DNA of 64,000 nt from Palsa-892 sp035295845 (GTDB taxonomy: Bacteria; Pseudomonadota; Alphaproteobacteria; Rhizobiales; Xanthobacteraceae), in contig DATGIF010000034.1 of NCBI GenBank assembly GCA_035295845.1, positions 1 to 64,000 on the forward strand, written 5' to 3'. A program made the position numbers and the translations under genes. Below, one piece after another: positions 7,827 to 17,026 of the stretch. Within the stretch, counting starts at the first letter, position 1. Each line of letters starts with the position of its first letter. The notes under the pieces are model-generated. The model was not told where the DNA came from. It did not search any database and saw only the letters and a list, made by a program, of their open reading frames with translations.

Positions 7827-7977
7827 CGTAGTGTCTCCGGCTTACGCTAACTCGCGACCCAACGTCTCAATGGAATACACTCGGGCTGGGCGTCAAATAC
7901 GTAATGGTTGATTAACGAGGATTTCCTCCATTACGCTCTAAGCTGTCGAGGGCGCCCGTCACCGAGTAAGATTACGT

Positions 7978-7995
7978 CATAGGCATAATCCTATG
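7978..7995 (+). promoter_or_regulatory. Palindrome overlapping a start codon
   Basis: CATAGG at 7978-7983 and CCTATG at 7990-7995 form a perfect inverted repeat around CATAAT (a good -10 hexamer). The right arm contains the ATG (7993) of the cyclase-like gene. No ribosome site precedes that ATG, so a leaderless or nearly leaderless transcript controlled at this palindrome is possible. Confidence 0.4.
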
Positions 7996-10900
7996 CGATG
8001 CCCCGAGTGCGAGCAGGACAATCCCCGCAGCAATGTTTACTGCGAGCGTTGCGGTGTCCGCCTTGTGGCCAAGTGCAGCCGCTGTGGTCATGGCAATACG
8101 CCGACGGCGCAATTCTGCGGCGCCTGCGGCGCCAGCCTCAATGTGAAAGCGCAATCAGAAGACGAAGATGCGCAATATCCCATTCAGGGCGAGCGCAAGC
8201 AGGCCACCATATTATTTGCGGATATTGTGGGATCGACCCAACTCGTCGCAGGTCTCGATCCCGAGGAAGCAATTGCCCGTCTTCGACCCGCCCTCGAGTT
8301 GATGTCGAGTGCTGCCAAAAAGTTCGGGAGTTCCGTGGTTCATTTCCTCGGCGACGGGATCATGGCCGTCTTTGGAGCGCCGCAAGCCCACGAGCGGCAT
8401 GCGCTATTAGCCTGTTCCGCGGCGCTCGCCATGCAGGAAGCGGTGAGCCGCAGCAAGGATGGCCTATCGATCCGCATTGGCCTCCATTCCGGCATTGTCG
8501 TCGCGGGCGCCCTTGAGATCGGATCATTCCCGGAAGGGGCGAGGGGACCCGTGGTCTTCCTCGCGCGTCGGGTCCAGGAACTCGCGAACCCCGGCGAGAT
8601 TTGCATAACCTCCGATACCTGCCGTCTCGTTCGCAGCTATTGCGACGTCTATCCGCTCGGCCGTCGAACCGTAAAGGGATTCGATGACGCCATCGAAGTG
8701 TACCGCCTCCTTGGCCACAAGCGCGCCGTCACGAGCGAGCAATTTCGTAATGCTGCTCTAACCCCATTTCGCGGGCGCGATCAGGAATTTGCGAGGCTGC
8801 AACAGGGCTTGGCGAATGCTGCCGATGGCAATGGCTGCGTGATCGGCATTTCCGCGGCTCCGGGTGCGGGGAAAAGTCGAATTTGCTACGAGTTCGGTGA
8901 ATGGTGCCGAAGCCAGAACGTCCCCATTATCGAGGCCCGCGCGCTTCCTTATTCTCATGCGACGCCTTACCAACCAGTTCTCGAACTGCTCAGATCATTT
9001 TTTCAGACTTCCGACACACCGGCGATCGCACGCGTGCGCATTGCAAGAGCAATGCTTGCTCTTGATCCCGCCTTCGAATTTGATCTCCAACTAGTCTACG
9101 AGTTCATGGGAGTGGCGGGGCCTGATGATCGTCCGCTCATGCTCGAACCAAAATCTCGACAGATTCGATTACGAAATATTCTGAGTCGCATTGTCCGCCT
9201 GGTCGGCGTCCGCACATCCGTTGTTATTTTCGAGGATCTGCACTGGCTTGATGAAGCAAGCAGTGATCTCGTCGAGACACTCGTCGAATCCGTGAAAGGC
9301 ACGCATATCCTTCTGGTGCTGAACTACCGGCCATCTTATGTCGCGCCCTGGATGAAACAACCGCACTTCACTCAGACTCCGCTTTCAGACTTCGATTCGA
9401 ATACTGCGCTCGCCTTTGTGACCGACTTGATCGGAAGCAAGCCCGAGCTCGCAAAAATTTGCTACCGCATTGCAGACCGCAGCAACGGCAATCCGTTTTT
9501 TGCCGAGGAGCTGATCAATGCCCTCGAAGAAAGTGGTGAACTTCGAGGTAGCGCAGGAAATTACGAACTTGCTGGCCAAGGCTCCGAAGAGGCGTTGCCG
9601 GCGACGGTGCATGCGGCACTTAGCGCTCGAATCGACCGCGTCCACGCTGAGGACAAGAACCTCTTGCAGATCGCGGCCGTCGTCGGCACCGAATTTCCTG
9701 CAATCGTCGTGCGGCACATGGCGCAATGCGCGGAAAAAGAGCTCGATCAGGCGCTCGATCGGCTTTGCGATGCCGAACTCATTCAGCGGCACGTGGGTGC
9801 GGGGGCAGGGCAGTTCATGTTCCGGCATCCGCTCATTCAGGAAGTCGCTTATGAAACCCAGCTCAAAAGCCGCAGAACGGCGCTGCATGCGGCAGCTGCC
9901 ACTGTGCTCGCCGGTTTTTACAAGGACCGCTTAGACGAATTTGCAGGTCTCCTCGCTTATCACAACGAAGCCGCGGGTCGGAACATTGAGGCGGCGAAGT
10001 TTGGTGCGAAGGCCGCACGCTGGATTGGAAAGAACGATTCCGCTCAGGCGCTGAAGACTTATAAAAAAGCCCGCGATTTGCTCGGGCGCGAGGGAAGATC
10101 GAAGGCCCTTGATCCCTACCGGCTCTCCACCACGCTGCAGATTTTGAATTTTGGTTGGCGCCAGGGAATGACCGCCGAAGAGGCAAAGCCATTCGCTGAA
10201 GAGGCGCAACAACTGGCGATCGAACTTGGGCACAAGATGGCCCACACCATGAGCCTCGTGGTGTATGGAAGGATTATTGCGGCTTCGGGTGCTGCCGACG
10301 AGTACGTAAGGTTGACGCGGGAGGCTTTGTCACTCGTCGCAGATGAGAAGAACTCCGGCCGGTTGGCGACGCTCAACGCCTCACTCAGCCAGGCATACTT
10401 TTTTGCCGGACTGTTGAAGGAAGCGCTTGACGCCAACATCCACGCGCAGCAAAGCGTCGGCTTCATGGACAAGCACGATACCGAAATGCTCGGGTTTGAT
10501 GTCGAGCATTGGATCACAAGCTTGCGCGGGCGCATTCTCGTGGCGCTCGGACGCTTCGCTGAAGCGGAGGAGTTGCTTACAAAACTTGTCCCAATTCTCG
10601 CCAAGGCGCGCAATCCAATTCTTCAGTATCTTCCCCACTCGTCATACGTTGAAATGGCATGGTCCCGTGGCAACGCTCCGATGGCGACGGAGCATGCCTC
10701 CCGTATTTCGGAAATTGCCGATCACAGCTCGATTCCATATCTGCAGGTACAGGCCCTTGCGTCACTGGGCATTGCGCAATCAACGGCGGGCGATAACGCC
10801 GCGGCGGTCGCGAGTTTCGTGAAGGCGATCGGCTCTGCCCGCAGCACAAAGGCTGGATGGGAGAACGAACCCGCAGTTCTAGCCCATCTTGCCAGCACCT

Positions 10901-11175
10901 ATCTCAGCATGGGCGAGTTTGAGGAGGCCGATAAAGTCGCGCAGGAAGCCGTCGAGCTTGCGCGACAGCGAACGGCACGCCTTCCCGAATTGCATGCTTT
11001 GATCGTCAGCGCCGGAGCACTTGCCGGAAAAGACAAAGCAGCGGGTCAGAAGTTCTTCCGTCTTGCCGACGAACTCTTGCAGACGACAGGTGCCAAACTA
11101 TTTGATCCGCTACTTTCCCAGGTAAGGGCCGGTTTGTATCCGCATGTCATTTCGTCGGGCGGACGAGTAGCGTGA
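7993..11175 (+). CDS. Double zinc ribbon - class III cyclase - AAA ATPase - TPR protein
   Basis: The 1060-residue cytosolic protein has two zinc ribbons (Cys 3/6/17/20 and 28/31/42/45), then a class III nucleotide cyclase domain (about 65-240) with both metal aspartates (FADIVGS, Asp77; FLGDG, Asp121). A STAND-like ATPase follows, with Walker A APGAGKS (289-295) and Walker B VVIFEDLHWLD, then helical TPR-type repeats to the end. Where active cyclases have Asp/Thr and Asn in GDTVNLAARL, this protein reads GPVVFLARRV, so catalysis may be lost. It overlaps the convergent methyltransferase by 29 bases. Similar multidomain regulators are common in rhizobia, with no established role. Confidence 0.9.
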   Translation: MRCPECEQDNPRSNVYCERCGVRLVAKCSRCGHGNTPTAQFCGACGASLNVKAQSEDEDAQYPIQGERKQATILFADIVGSTQLVAGLDPEEAIARLRPALELMSSAAKKFGSSVVHFLGDGIMAVFGAPQAHERHALLACSAALAMQEAVSRSKDGLSIRIGLHSGIVVAGALEIGSFPEGARGPVVFLARRVQELANPGEICITSDTCRLVRSYCDVYPLGRRTVKGFDDAIEVYRLLGHKRAVTSEQFRNAALTPFRGRDQEFARLQQGLANAADGNGCVIGISAAPGAGKSRICYEFGEWCRSQNVPIIEARALPYSHATPYQPVLELLRSFFQTSDTPAIARVRIARAMLALDPAFEFDLQLVYEFMGVAGPDDRPLMLEPKSRQIRLRNILSRIVRLVGVRTSVVIFEDLHWLDEASSDLVETLVESVKGTHILLVLNYRPSYVAPWMKQPHFTQTPLSDFDSNTALAFVTDLIGSKPELAKICYRIADRSNGNPFFAEELINALEESGELRGSAGNYELAGQGSEEALPATVHAALSARIDRVHAEDKNLLQIAAVVGTEFPAIVVRHMAQCAEKELDQALDRLCDAELIQRHVGAGAGQFMFRHPLIQEVAYETQLKSRRTALHAAAATVLAGFYKDRLDEFAGLLAYHNEAAGRNIEAAKFGAKAARWIGKNDSAQALKTYKKARDLLGREGRSKALDPYRLSTTLQILNFGWRQGMTAEEAKPFAEEAQQLAIELGHKMAHTMSLVVYGRIIAASGAADEYVRLTREALSLVADEKNSGRLATLNASLSQAYFFAGLLKEALDANIHAQQSVGFMDKHDTEMLGFDVEHWITSLRGRILVALGRFAEAEELLTKLVPILAKARNPILQYLPHSSYVEMAWSRGNAPMATEHASRISEIADHSSIPYLQVQALASLGIAQSTAGDNAAAVASFVKAIGSARSTKAGWENEPAVLAHLASTYLSMGEFEEADKVAQEAVELARQRTARLPELHALIVSAGALAGKDKAAGQKFFRLADELLQTTGAKLFDPLLSQVRAGLYPHVISSGGRVA

Positions 11176-11800
11176 ATTCGCGAAGGCCATAGCCTTTCAC
11201 GCTCGCGACGTCGCAGTTGAGCTCGGCTTCGCAGAAAGCAACCCATCGCTCGGGTTTGGTGCGATAAAGCATTCTATTCGGAATGTGGCCTCGCTCCTCG
11301 GGCAACATGAAGTTGACCGCGAAACCACAGCGGCTCGTTTCTTTCAGATCGATCAACGCCTTCGCAATGAAGTGCTCCCAGGCCTTGATGTCTTGCCGCA
11401 GCTTGACGTTGAAGATCCCACTCGCAACCGAATAGTCAGCAATCCTTGGTGAGGCCGTATCGACCAAGAAGCGGGTTTTCGGACGCTTTGCGTGCATCCG
11501 GCGGGCTCGCGCAATCATCGCCCGAGAGACATCGATGCCGAGGTAGTCGATTTTGGCTTTGGCGTGCCGCCTTGAAAGGTAATTTAACAGCGCGCCGTAC
11601 CCGCACCCGATGTCGTTTAGAGAAATAGGGCGATTGAAGCTGCAAACTTTGAGAAGTTGGACAAAGCGCAATTCTTGCGTCGCAACGCAGGTCCAATCGA
11701 CGCCGAGCGGCGTCGGGCCGTGCTGCGATACCTTCTTTGTGTAGTAGTCGTCGATTGTCCGGTAGATCGAATCCAATGTTCGGACGTCGTTTTTGTGCAT
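11147..11800 (-). CDS. SAM-dependent methyltransferase
   Basis: The 217-residue protein carries motif I in the form LNDIGCGYGALLNYL (near residue 61) and the strand-2 acidic end DYLGIDVSRAMI, the core of a class I methyltransferase. The region around VDTASPRIADYSVASGIF fits motifs II and III. The end, LREFTLLVRPTK, is the usual last strand pair. It is soluble. Its 3' end overlaps the 3' end of the cyclase-like gene tail to tail. The substrate is unknown; the form resembles methyltransferases found in saccharide or secondary-metabolite clusters. Confidence 0.75.
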   Translation of the reverse strand: MHKNDVRTLDSIYRTIDDYYTKKVSQHGPTPLGVDWTCVATQELRFVQLLKVCSFNRPISLNDIGCGYGALLNYLSRRHAKAKIDYLGIDVSRAMIARARRMHAKRPKTRFLVDTASPRIADYSVASGIFNVKLRQDIKAWEHFIAKALIDLKETSRCGFAVNFMLPEERGHIPNRMLYRTKPERWVAFCEAELNCDVASVKGYGLREFTLLVRPTK

Positions 11801-11821
11801 GCAGCTTCGATCAGAATTCGC

Positions 11822-12322
11822 CTACCGCTTGGCCGATTTGAGAAGCCGCCGCCGGGCACGAACGTGCCTGGCGATTTCCTCCCGCACTTCGCGGCCGCCT
11901 GCCGTCGGAACCGACACGACAACATATTTTTGCTTAGAGAACACAATCGGCCGCTCAATCTTTATGGTGACCGCTCGGTTCTGCTTCGCGGGATGAACCG
12001 TCAATCGCATGGGGAGCGGGTGGGATGCTTCCAGATTGTGCTGAATTGTTTGCACAATTCTATCCGCTCCATTTACACCCCGCTTGTCGGAGGGATAGGT
12101 GCGAAGCTGTTGCAAATAACGAAACCACCGCTGACGCTCCTTGCCGGGAGGTGGTGCGATATGGAGTAGAGCGAAGCTGCTCCGCAAGGAATGCTTATTC
12201 GAGAAAATCCTGAACTCTTTCTGCAGCGCGACCATTTCTTGAATGGGATCACCCATTCCAAACCGCGCATTGATTTGCACCAGAATTGAAAGCGCCGTGC
12301 TGTCTAATACAAAGCCGCCCAT
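11822..12322 (-). CDS. Hypothetical protein, basic C-terminus
   Basis: GGGAGG five bases upstream fixes the ATG at 12322, giving 166 residues. The start, MGGFVLDSTALSILVQINAR, is mildly hydrophobic but not a signal peptide. The end, VRARRRLLKSAKR, is strongly basic, and no cysteine is present. No family is recognised. It lies 21 bases upstream of the methyltransferase at 11800 on the same strand, so the two may be co-transcribed. Confidence 0.5.
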   Translation of the reverse strand: MGGFVLDSTALSILVQINARFGMGDPIQEMVALQKEFRIFSNKHSLRSSFALLHIAPPPGKERQRWFRYLQQLRTYPSDKRGVNGADRIVQTIQHNLEASHPLPMRLTVHPAKQNRAVTIKIERPIVFSKQKYVVVSVPTAGGREVREEIARHVRARRRLLKSAKR

Positions 12323-12507
12323 TGCCGCCTCCCGAAATAGGTCGGAACGATAGCAGCTTGCAACGTGCTCACAAGTTCCATCTGCGGCGCCCGCGAACAC
12401 CTCAATTCACTCAACAATCAAAAAAGAACTGTGTGAACGGCTTCACATTGATTTCTCAGGACATTCGCTACCTAGGCGGGGTGCAAACCAGTCCGAAGGA
12501 GGCGGCA

Positions 12508-12738
12508 ATGGAAAGGAACTATGACAAGCCCGTACAACGTAATCATCACGCGGTCCAAAACAGGAATGTCTTTGCCCTATGCACAGTCGCGATTATTGCA
12601 GTGGTTCTCGCGTTGATCGCGACCAACCATTTTGTGACGCAGTGGGCGGCAAATGCGGCGCAAACAGAGTTTCAGAGCCAGATGGGCGACGCTGACATTG
12701 ACGCAACGCAAGCGGTTCCGAACACCGCCAAACGTTAG
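12508..12738 (+). CDS. Small single-pass membrane protein
   Basis: AAGGAGG five bases before the ATG supports this 76-residue protein. It has a hydrophilic head, one transmembrane helix (VFALCTVAIIAVVLALIAT, about 23-41) and a short polar tail. The tail has QTEFQSQMGDADIDATQAV. It is inserted in the inner membrane with either orientation. No family is recognised. The next frame, at 12748, also codes for a single-helix protein. Confidence 0.6.
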   Translation: MERNYDKPVQRNHHAVQNRNVFALCTVAIIAVVLALIATNHFVTQWAANAAQTEFQSQMGDADIDATQAVPNTAKR

Positions 12739-12747
12739 CGGCCGAAG

Positions 12748-12915
12748 ATGAAACCCGCCGCGGCAGCCGAAGCACCCCTCGTCATCGCTTATCTCTTGGC
12801 GCTGGGTTTACTTGTTTTCGGCTGGTCGAATGTAAAACCGCCGGCGATGAGCATATTGGAGCTTCATGCAATGCAGGCCGGCGTGGCGATGCTACAAGTC
12901 GGCGCTCACAGATGA
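12748..12915 (+). CDS. Possible 55-aa single-helix protein
   Basis: Ten bases after the preceding stop an ATG opens a frame of 55 residues, MKPAAAAEAPLVIAYLLALG then LLVFGWSNVKPP, with one hydrophobic helix near the N-terminus. The ribosome site is weak (CGAAG). Close spacing to the previous membrane gene is the main support. Confidence 0.4.
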   Translation: MKPAAAAEAPLVIAYLLALGLLVFGWSNVKPPAMSILELHAMQAGVAMLQVGAHR

Positions 12916-13082
12916 AAATACTCGGCCGGGTAATGGCGCATCAATGCAGCAGCGCGATATTCCGCAATATTTTGGATTCGCTTGCGAGTATCACAGACAC
13001 CGATCGCGATTGACTCGAAAAAGTCGGATGGTACCATTTCAAAACTACTCCTTGAGAGGTTTTACGGGGGGCGGAGAGAGCT

Positions 13083-13370
13083 ATGAATGATATCGGGCGG
13101 CTATTCACAGTGGGCTTTGTCGTTTTTATTGTCTCCACAGCATTCGAAGTTCGTCCGGCGGCTGCTGTTAAGGGATGTCATGGGTACGTAGCGCCCCGGC
13201 CCCCTTTTCGCGGGTGTGTTTTCGACGGGGTGGCCAACTTGAATCAAAACCCCTGTCACCCTGCCAACGAACATTTTATACCTACTTGCACCCCGTCTCC
13301 GCTTTTCGTTTGGAAGAATTGTGAGACACCTCGAGAATACGGAACTTGTAAGCCGTATACAAAACAATGA
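13083..13370 (+). CDS. Small cysteine-rich exported protein
   Basis: GGAGAGAG lies just before the ATG. The 95-residue product starts with a signal peptide (LFTVGFVVFIVSTAFEVRPAAA, cleavage near AAA-V). The mature domain of about 67 residues has six cysteines in GCHGY, GCVFDG, PCHP, TCTP, NCETP and TCKP contexts and many prolines. This suits a small disulfide-bonded periplasmic or secreted protein. No family is recognised. Confidence 0.6.
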   Translation: MNDIGRLFTVGFVVFIVSTAFEVRPAAAVKGCHGYVAPRPPFRGCVFDGVANLNQNPCHPANEHFIPTCTPSPLFVWKNCETPREYGTCKPYTKQ

Positions 13371-13482
13371 AAGCTATACGGTAGAGTACAACTGTCCCCC
13401 AGCCGGCTACTGACGCGCAGACCAACGGTCGACACGCCGAAGCCGGCTAGCAACGGGCGACGCCTTCGCCGACAACTACGCC

Positions 13483-14238
13483 CTAGATTCTCGGTGCTCG
13501 TCGCGTCTTCGATTTTTTGCGGATCTCGCTGCGATGGCCGCGGCGATCTTCTAGTTGAAATGACTTTTTCTTTCGAGCGGATCCATAAACAGCCGACCAC
13601 TTGCCTGCCTTAAATATGATCTGATAGCCGCCACTCAGAAGCTGAAATGGCCGATCGATCGTTTTCATGTGGTCGAATTGGATCGATCCAGCTTTATGAA
13701 ATACCTCGAACCAAGAAGGGTAGACGAAGTTACTCATCGGAACGCCCCTTACTTTGAACGTCGTTTCCTCGACGGGATCCGCACTCTCGTAGGCGTACAT
13801 AATGCGCGATTTTCCAAGGCCTCCGGCGCCGGGGCCTGTCGTCATCATGTTGAGCGAGGGATCGATAAGCATCTCGACCAATTCATGCGAGGCGGCGGCA
13901 CTCACAAACTCTCCGTTTAGAAGAGCGGTATTCACGAAGACTTTCGCGAGCGGCAGGCCCTCTGGTGTCAGATCGTGGTCTGCGAGCTTGGTACCCCGGC
14001 CCGTAGCCTGATTGGCATCATCCAAAAACACCATTGCCCAAGCGCCTTTGACGAAATTCTTGCCGGCAACGAGCCTTGCCGGCGTGCCCCAAACTGGGGC
14101 TACATGCTCGTCAACGTAAGCCTGTAAAGCCCGAACCAGAGCATTGAAGGGAATATCGAGAGAGACGGTCGCCCGGTTGATGCAAACGATCTTGGGTATG
14201 AGGCGTTGCGCGGGCTTCCCCGAATTCGATTTTGGCAT
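13483..14238 (-). CDS. Conserved protein with a metalloprotease-like SHELVE motif
   Basis: The 251-residue protein contains SHELVEMLIDP near residue 118 and later YAYESADPVEE and GVPMSNFVYPSWFE. HELVE followed by a distant acidic ESADP resembles zincin-like proteins, but the second His of HExxH is Met here (HELVEM). I recognise this as a conserved uncharacterised family in soil proteobacteria. There is no signal peptide. The last 35 residues are very basic (SARKKKSF, RKKSKTRR). Function is not known; a nuclease- or protease-like fold is only a guess. Confidence 0.7.
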   Translation of the reverse strand: MPKSNSGKPAQRLIPKIVCINRATVSLDIPFNALVRALQAYVDEHVAPVWGTPARLVAGKNFVKGAWAMVFLDDANQATGRGTKLADHDLTPEGLPLAKVFVNTALLNGEFVSAAASHELVEMLIDPSLNMMTTGPGAGGLGKSRIMYAYESADPVEETTFKVRGVPMSNFVYPSWFEVFHKAGSIQFDHMKTIDRPFQLLSGGYQIIFKAGKWSAVYGSARKKKSFQLEDRRGHRSEIRKKSKTRRAPRI

Positions 14239-14386
14239 GGTGGACCTCTAAAAAAGCGGCGTTTGAATGAACGTAGTCTAGGGTTTCTACTGCCCGACTA
14301 GATGCAAGGGCTCATGACGTTCTAATATTGACAGGTTTTTCCGACCGGCGCTCCCGACCAGAAAATAGCCGCGGGGATGGTGATTT

Positions 14387-15610
14387 TTGATTGAAGATAA
14401 TCCACGGCAACGAGCCGGTGCAGCATCTTGCGTCATCGTCGTCGAGAATTTACCGGTTCCGCTCGATCGGCGTGTTTGGCAGGAAGCGCAAGCGCTCCGA
14501 CAGGCGGGCTGGGCGGTCTCGGTGATATGCCCCGCTAGCGCCAATTACCCTGCGCGTTACGAAATGGTCGATGAGATCGCGATCTATCGCCATCCGTTAC
14601 CCTTGGAGGCCCGCGGCAAGCTTGGTTTTTTGCTGGAATATGCGAGCGCTCTATTTCACGAAGGGCGCTTGCTTTTCAAGGTCGCGCGCGAACGCGGCTT
14701 CGATGTCATCCAGGTATGCAATCCGCCCGACCTTTTATTTTTAAATGCGCTTCCTTATAAGCTTTTTGGCAAGAAGCTCGTATTCGATCATCACGATCTA
14801 TGCCCAGAACTTTTCCAGGCGAAATTTTCCCGCAAGGGAATTCTTTTTTCCTTGCTGCTGCTCGCCGAAAGACTCTCGGTGAAATCGGCGGATTTGGTGA
14901 TCTCTTCCAACGACACTTACCGCGAGATCGCCATTCGTCGCGGCGGCAAGCCGCCCGAAGACGTGATCACCGTCTATAGCGTGCCGGAGCGATCCGGCCT
15001 TCGCCGGGTAGAACCAAATCCGGCCTTGCGAAAGGGCGCAAACGTTGTTCTCGGCTACGTCGGGATCATCGGCGACCAGGATGGGCTCGACCACCTCGTC
15101 CGCACGCAAGAATATATCGTTAAAGACTTCGGCCGCAGCGATGTCCGTGCCGTGGTTGTGGGTGATGGTCCGGCATTGGGATCCGCCAAAGATCTTGCAC
15201 GTGACCTCGGGATCGAGAACTCGATCACCTTCACCGGTTATCTGCGCGGCGATGAGCTGCTTTCGGCTTTAAGTACCTTTGACATCGGAATCATTCCCGA
15301 TCCGATCAACGCCTATAATGACAAGATCAGCATGAACAAGGTTTTCGAGTATTCCGCGCTTGGAATTCCGTCAGTAGCCTACAATCTCTTCGAAACGCGC
15401 AGGCTTCTAGGGGGAGCTGGTCGCTACGCGGAAGACGGAACGCCATCCGGCCTCGCGCGTGCGTGCCTCGAGTTGATTGAAAATGACAAGGCAAGGGAGG
15501 AGTGCAGCAGGCTCGCAAAAAAGCTCTCCACGGAGCGGTTTGATTGGGATCGTGAACGAGAGAAATATCTCGCGGCCTACCGGCGGCTGGCCCCCGCCTC
15601 AAGAATCTAG
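14387..15610 (+). CDS. Glycosyltransferase family 4
   Basis: The 407-residue protein has the two Rossmann lobes of a GT-B enzyme. The N-lobe starts VVENLPVPLDRRVWQEAQAL and has FDHHDLCPELF; the C-lobe has LGYVGIIGDQDGLDHLV and the donor-binding end KISMNKVFEYSALGIPSVAY, where the usual EX7E loop reads DKISMNKVFEY. Such enzymes build exopolysaccharide or O-antigen chains at the inner membrane. No ATG fits the conserved start, so a TTG at 14387 (after GGGGATGG) is the most likely initiator. It ends four bases into the convergent frame at 15607. Confidence 0.88.
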   Translation: MIEDNPRQRAGAASCVIVVENLPVPLDRRVWQEAQALRQAGWAVSVICPASANYPARYEMVDEIAIYRHPLPLEARGKLGFLLEYASALFHEGRLLFKVARERGFDVIQVCNPPDLLFLNALPYKLFGKKLVFDHHDLCPELFQAKFSRKGILFSLLLLAERLSVKSADLVISSNDTYREIAIRRGGKPPEDVITVYSVPERSGLRRVEPNPALRKGANVVLGYVGIIGDQDGLDHLVRTQEYIVKDFGRSDVRAVVVGDGPALGSAKDLARDLGIENSITFTGYLRGDELLSALSTFDIGIIPDPINAYNDKISMNKVFEYSALGIPSVAYNLFETRRLLGGAGRYAEDGTPSGLARACLELIENDKAREECSRLAKKLSTERFDWDREREKYLAAYRRLAPASRI

Positions 15611-15924
15611 CCGATGACGTAAAGGAGCGCTTGATCCGGCGCCTTCCAGCTTGCCAACGATCCTAGGGTCACGCGTCCGACAACGCCCTTTGGCGCTTCG
15701 TCATAAACCGTAACCGGACAGCTCGGGCCATAAAACGGCAACAGATTTCGAGCCGTGTGTTCTAATTTATGGGCGCTGAGAAAGAGCGCGAGTGGGCCGG
15801 GCGAAGGATTGCGATATTCGCGCTTGGGAAGCGGAAAGTCATTCGCCGGTCGATCAGGCTGAAGCAACGCGATCGCGGTAGCGGGTTGGGGATCCGGCAT
15901 GGATGCAGGGCCGTCTCGAATCAT
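15607..15924 (-). pseudogene. C-terminal fragment resembling a tetrapyrrole (CobM-like) methylase
   Basis: The 105-residue frame reads PLALFLSAHKLEHTARNLLP, then FYGPSCPVTVYDEAP, RVTLGSL and ALLYVIG. This follows the C-terminal lobe of precorrin-4 methyltransferases (typically TLAIHL, then a helix, FYGADCPVAVVYRA, RGTL and ALILVG). The N-terminal lobe with the SAM site GxGxGxxxxLT is absent and no such sequence is seen upstream. A decayed fragment is the likely reading; a stand-alone domain is possible. No other cobalamin gene is near. Confidence 0.4.
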
Positions 15925-16129
15925 GGTTGCGAACAGAATTGAGCCGCCTTACGGCGAGCGCGCTTAAAGCCGGGTTAAGCTCCGCGTCAGGTGGTCAAAG
16001 ATGGCTGAATCGCCGGAGTCTCAGCATCCCATTGAAAAGCGATATCTCGGCAGAATTGCCGAAAAAGCTAAAGTGTGGTCCACTTTGCGTGGGGAGACAG
16101 AGCAATTCTGCGCGTGTTCGGGGGGCGAA

Positions 16130-17026
16130 ATGCGGATTGTGATCGGTTGTTTCGTTTTCTTATGCATTACGTCGGCACATGCACAGGAATATTTTGATCA
16201 TAACAATTCCGTCGTCGAATTGAGAGCCGACGGCGATGAAAGGCAATTCGTATACACCCAACCGAGAGCGGGGCTGCCCGTCACGCCGGGCACGGTGCTT
16301 TTTACCGGCACCCGGAGCGGAAAAAACTATACGGGAACGGCCTACGTTTTCACGAAGGAGTGTGGTGGCACAGAATACAGCGTATCTGGCGCCGCCAATC
16401 CAGATGACAGCACCGTCACGCTGCATGGACAGGCCCCGATTCTGGACGCGCGTTGCAACGTCACGGGAACGAAGGATGATGTCTTAATCTTCTCTTTTAG
16501 AGCGGACGGTTGCGCAGGTCCCGACGAACCGGAATTCTCGATGGAATATTCGGAGAATGCGCAAGAAGGAGAAGGAACTTCTTGTCCTTATCTCTATGCT
16601 TGGAACGAGGAATTATCTGCCTGGCAGAAGTACGGAAAGGTTATTCATCGGGCGCAGGGCCGACGGCGTGAGATGACGCAAGCAGTCAAGCTCACAACCT
16701 TCGCGACAAAATTTCGATTGGCTGAAGAAGAGCCGGAGGATTCATTTATCGACCAGGTCCAACTGAACGTGCGGCTCAAAAACGGCTCTGTCCTCGCGCT
16801 CAAGCCGAGCACGAGCGAGCTGGCGGATCGTGATGGAAGACGTCTCCATATCATCGAATTCCAGTCGGCCGAATTCGGATTCGAGCTTCCAAAAGAGGTT
16901 ACGGCCTCGGACGTGGAGACGGCATCGATTTCGGTCACGGGCTATTACGAACCCCGCGAGCCCGCTCGGGTCTGCAAACGTCCCAATGCGATTTCTTACC
17001 TCATAGTGGGCGATGCTCGACACTAG
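16130..17026 (+). CDS. Exported protein coupled to the TIR-TPR receptor gene
   Basis: GGGGGGCGAA precedes the ATG at 16130. The 298-residue product has a clear signal peptide (MRIVIGCFVFLCITSAHAQ-E). Its mature part looks all-beta and contains about six cysteines (for example KECGGTEYSVSG, DARCNVTG, DGCAGPDEPE, TSCPYLYAW). No family is recognised. Its last 14 bases overlap the start of the TIR-TM-TPR gene, so the two proteins are probably made together. It could be a periplasmic partner, ligand or inhibitor of that receptor; this is inferred from gene order only. Confidence 0.75.
   Translation: MRIVIGCFVFLCITSAHAQEYFDHNNSVVELRADGDERQFVYTQPRAGLPVTPGTVLFTGTRSGKNYTGTAYVFTKECGGTEYSVSGAANPDDSTVTLHGQAPILDARCNVTGTKDDVLIFSFRADGCAGPDEPEFSMEYSENAQEGEGTSCPYLYAWNEELSAWQKYGKVIHRAQGRRREMTQAVKLTTFATKFRLAEEEPEDSFIDQVQLNVRLKNGSVLALKPSTSELADRDGRRLHIIEFQSAEFGFELPKEVTASDVETASISVTGYYEPREPARVCKRPNAISYLIVGDARH

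Noticed and set aside
13401..13450. Repeated AGCCGGCTA at 13401 and 13441
   Set aside because: Only nine bases, self-complementary core, and no further similarity; likely chance.
13483..14238. Assignment of the SHELVE protein as a zinc metalloprotease
   Set aside because: The HExxH second histidine is replaced by Met, so the motif is incomplete; it was left as a conserved uncharacterised protein.
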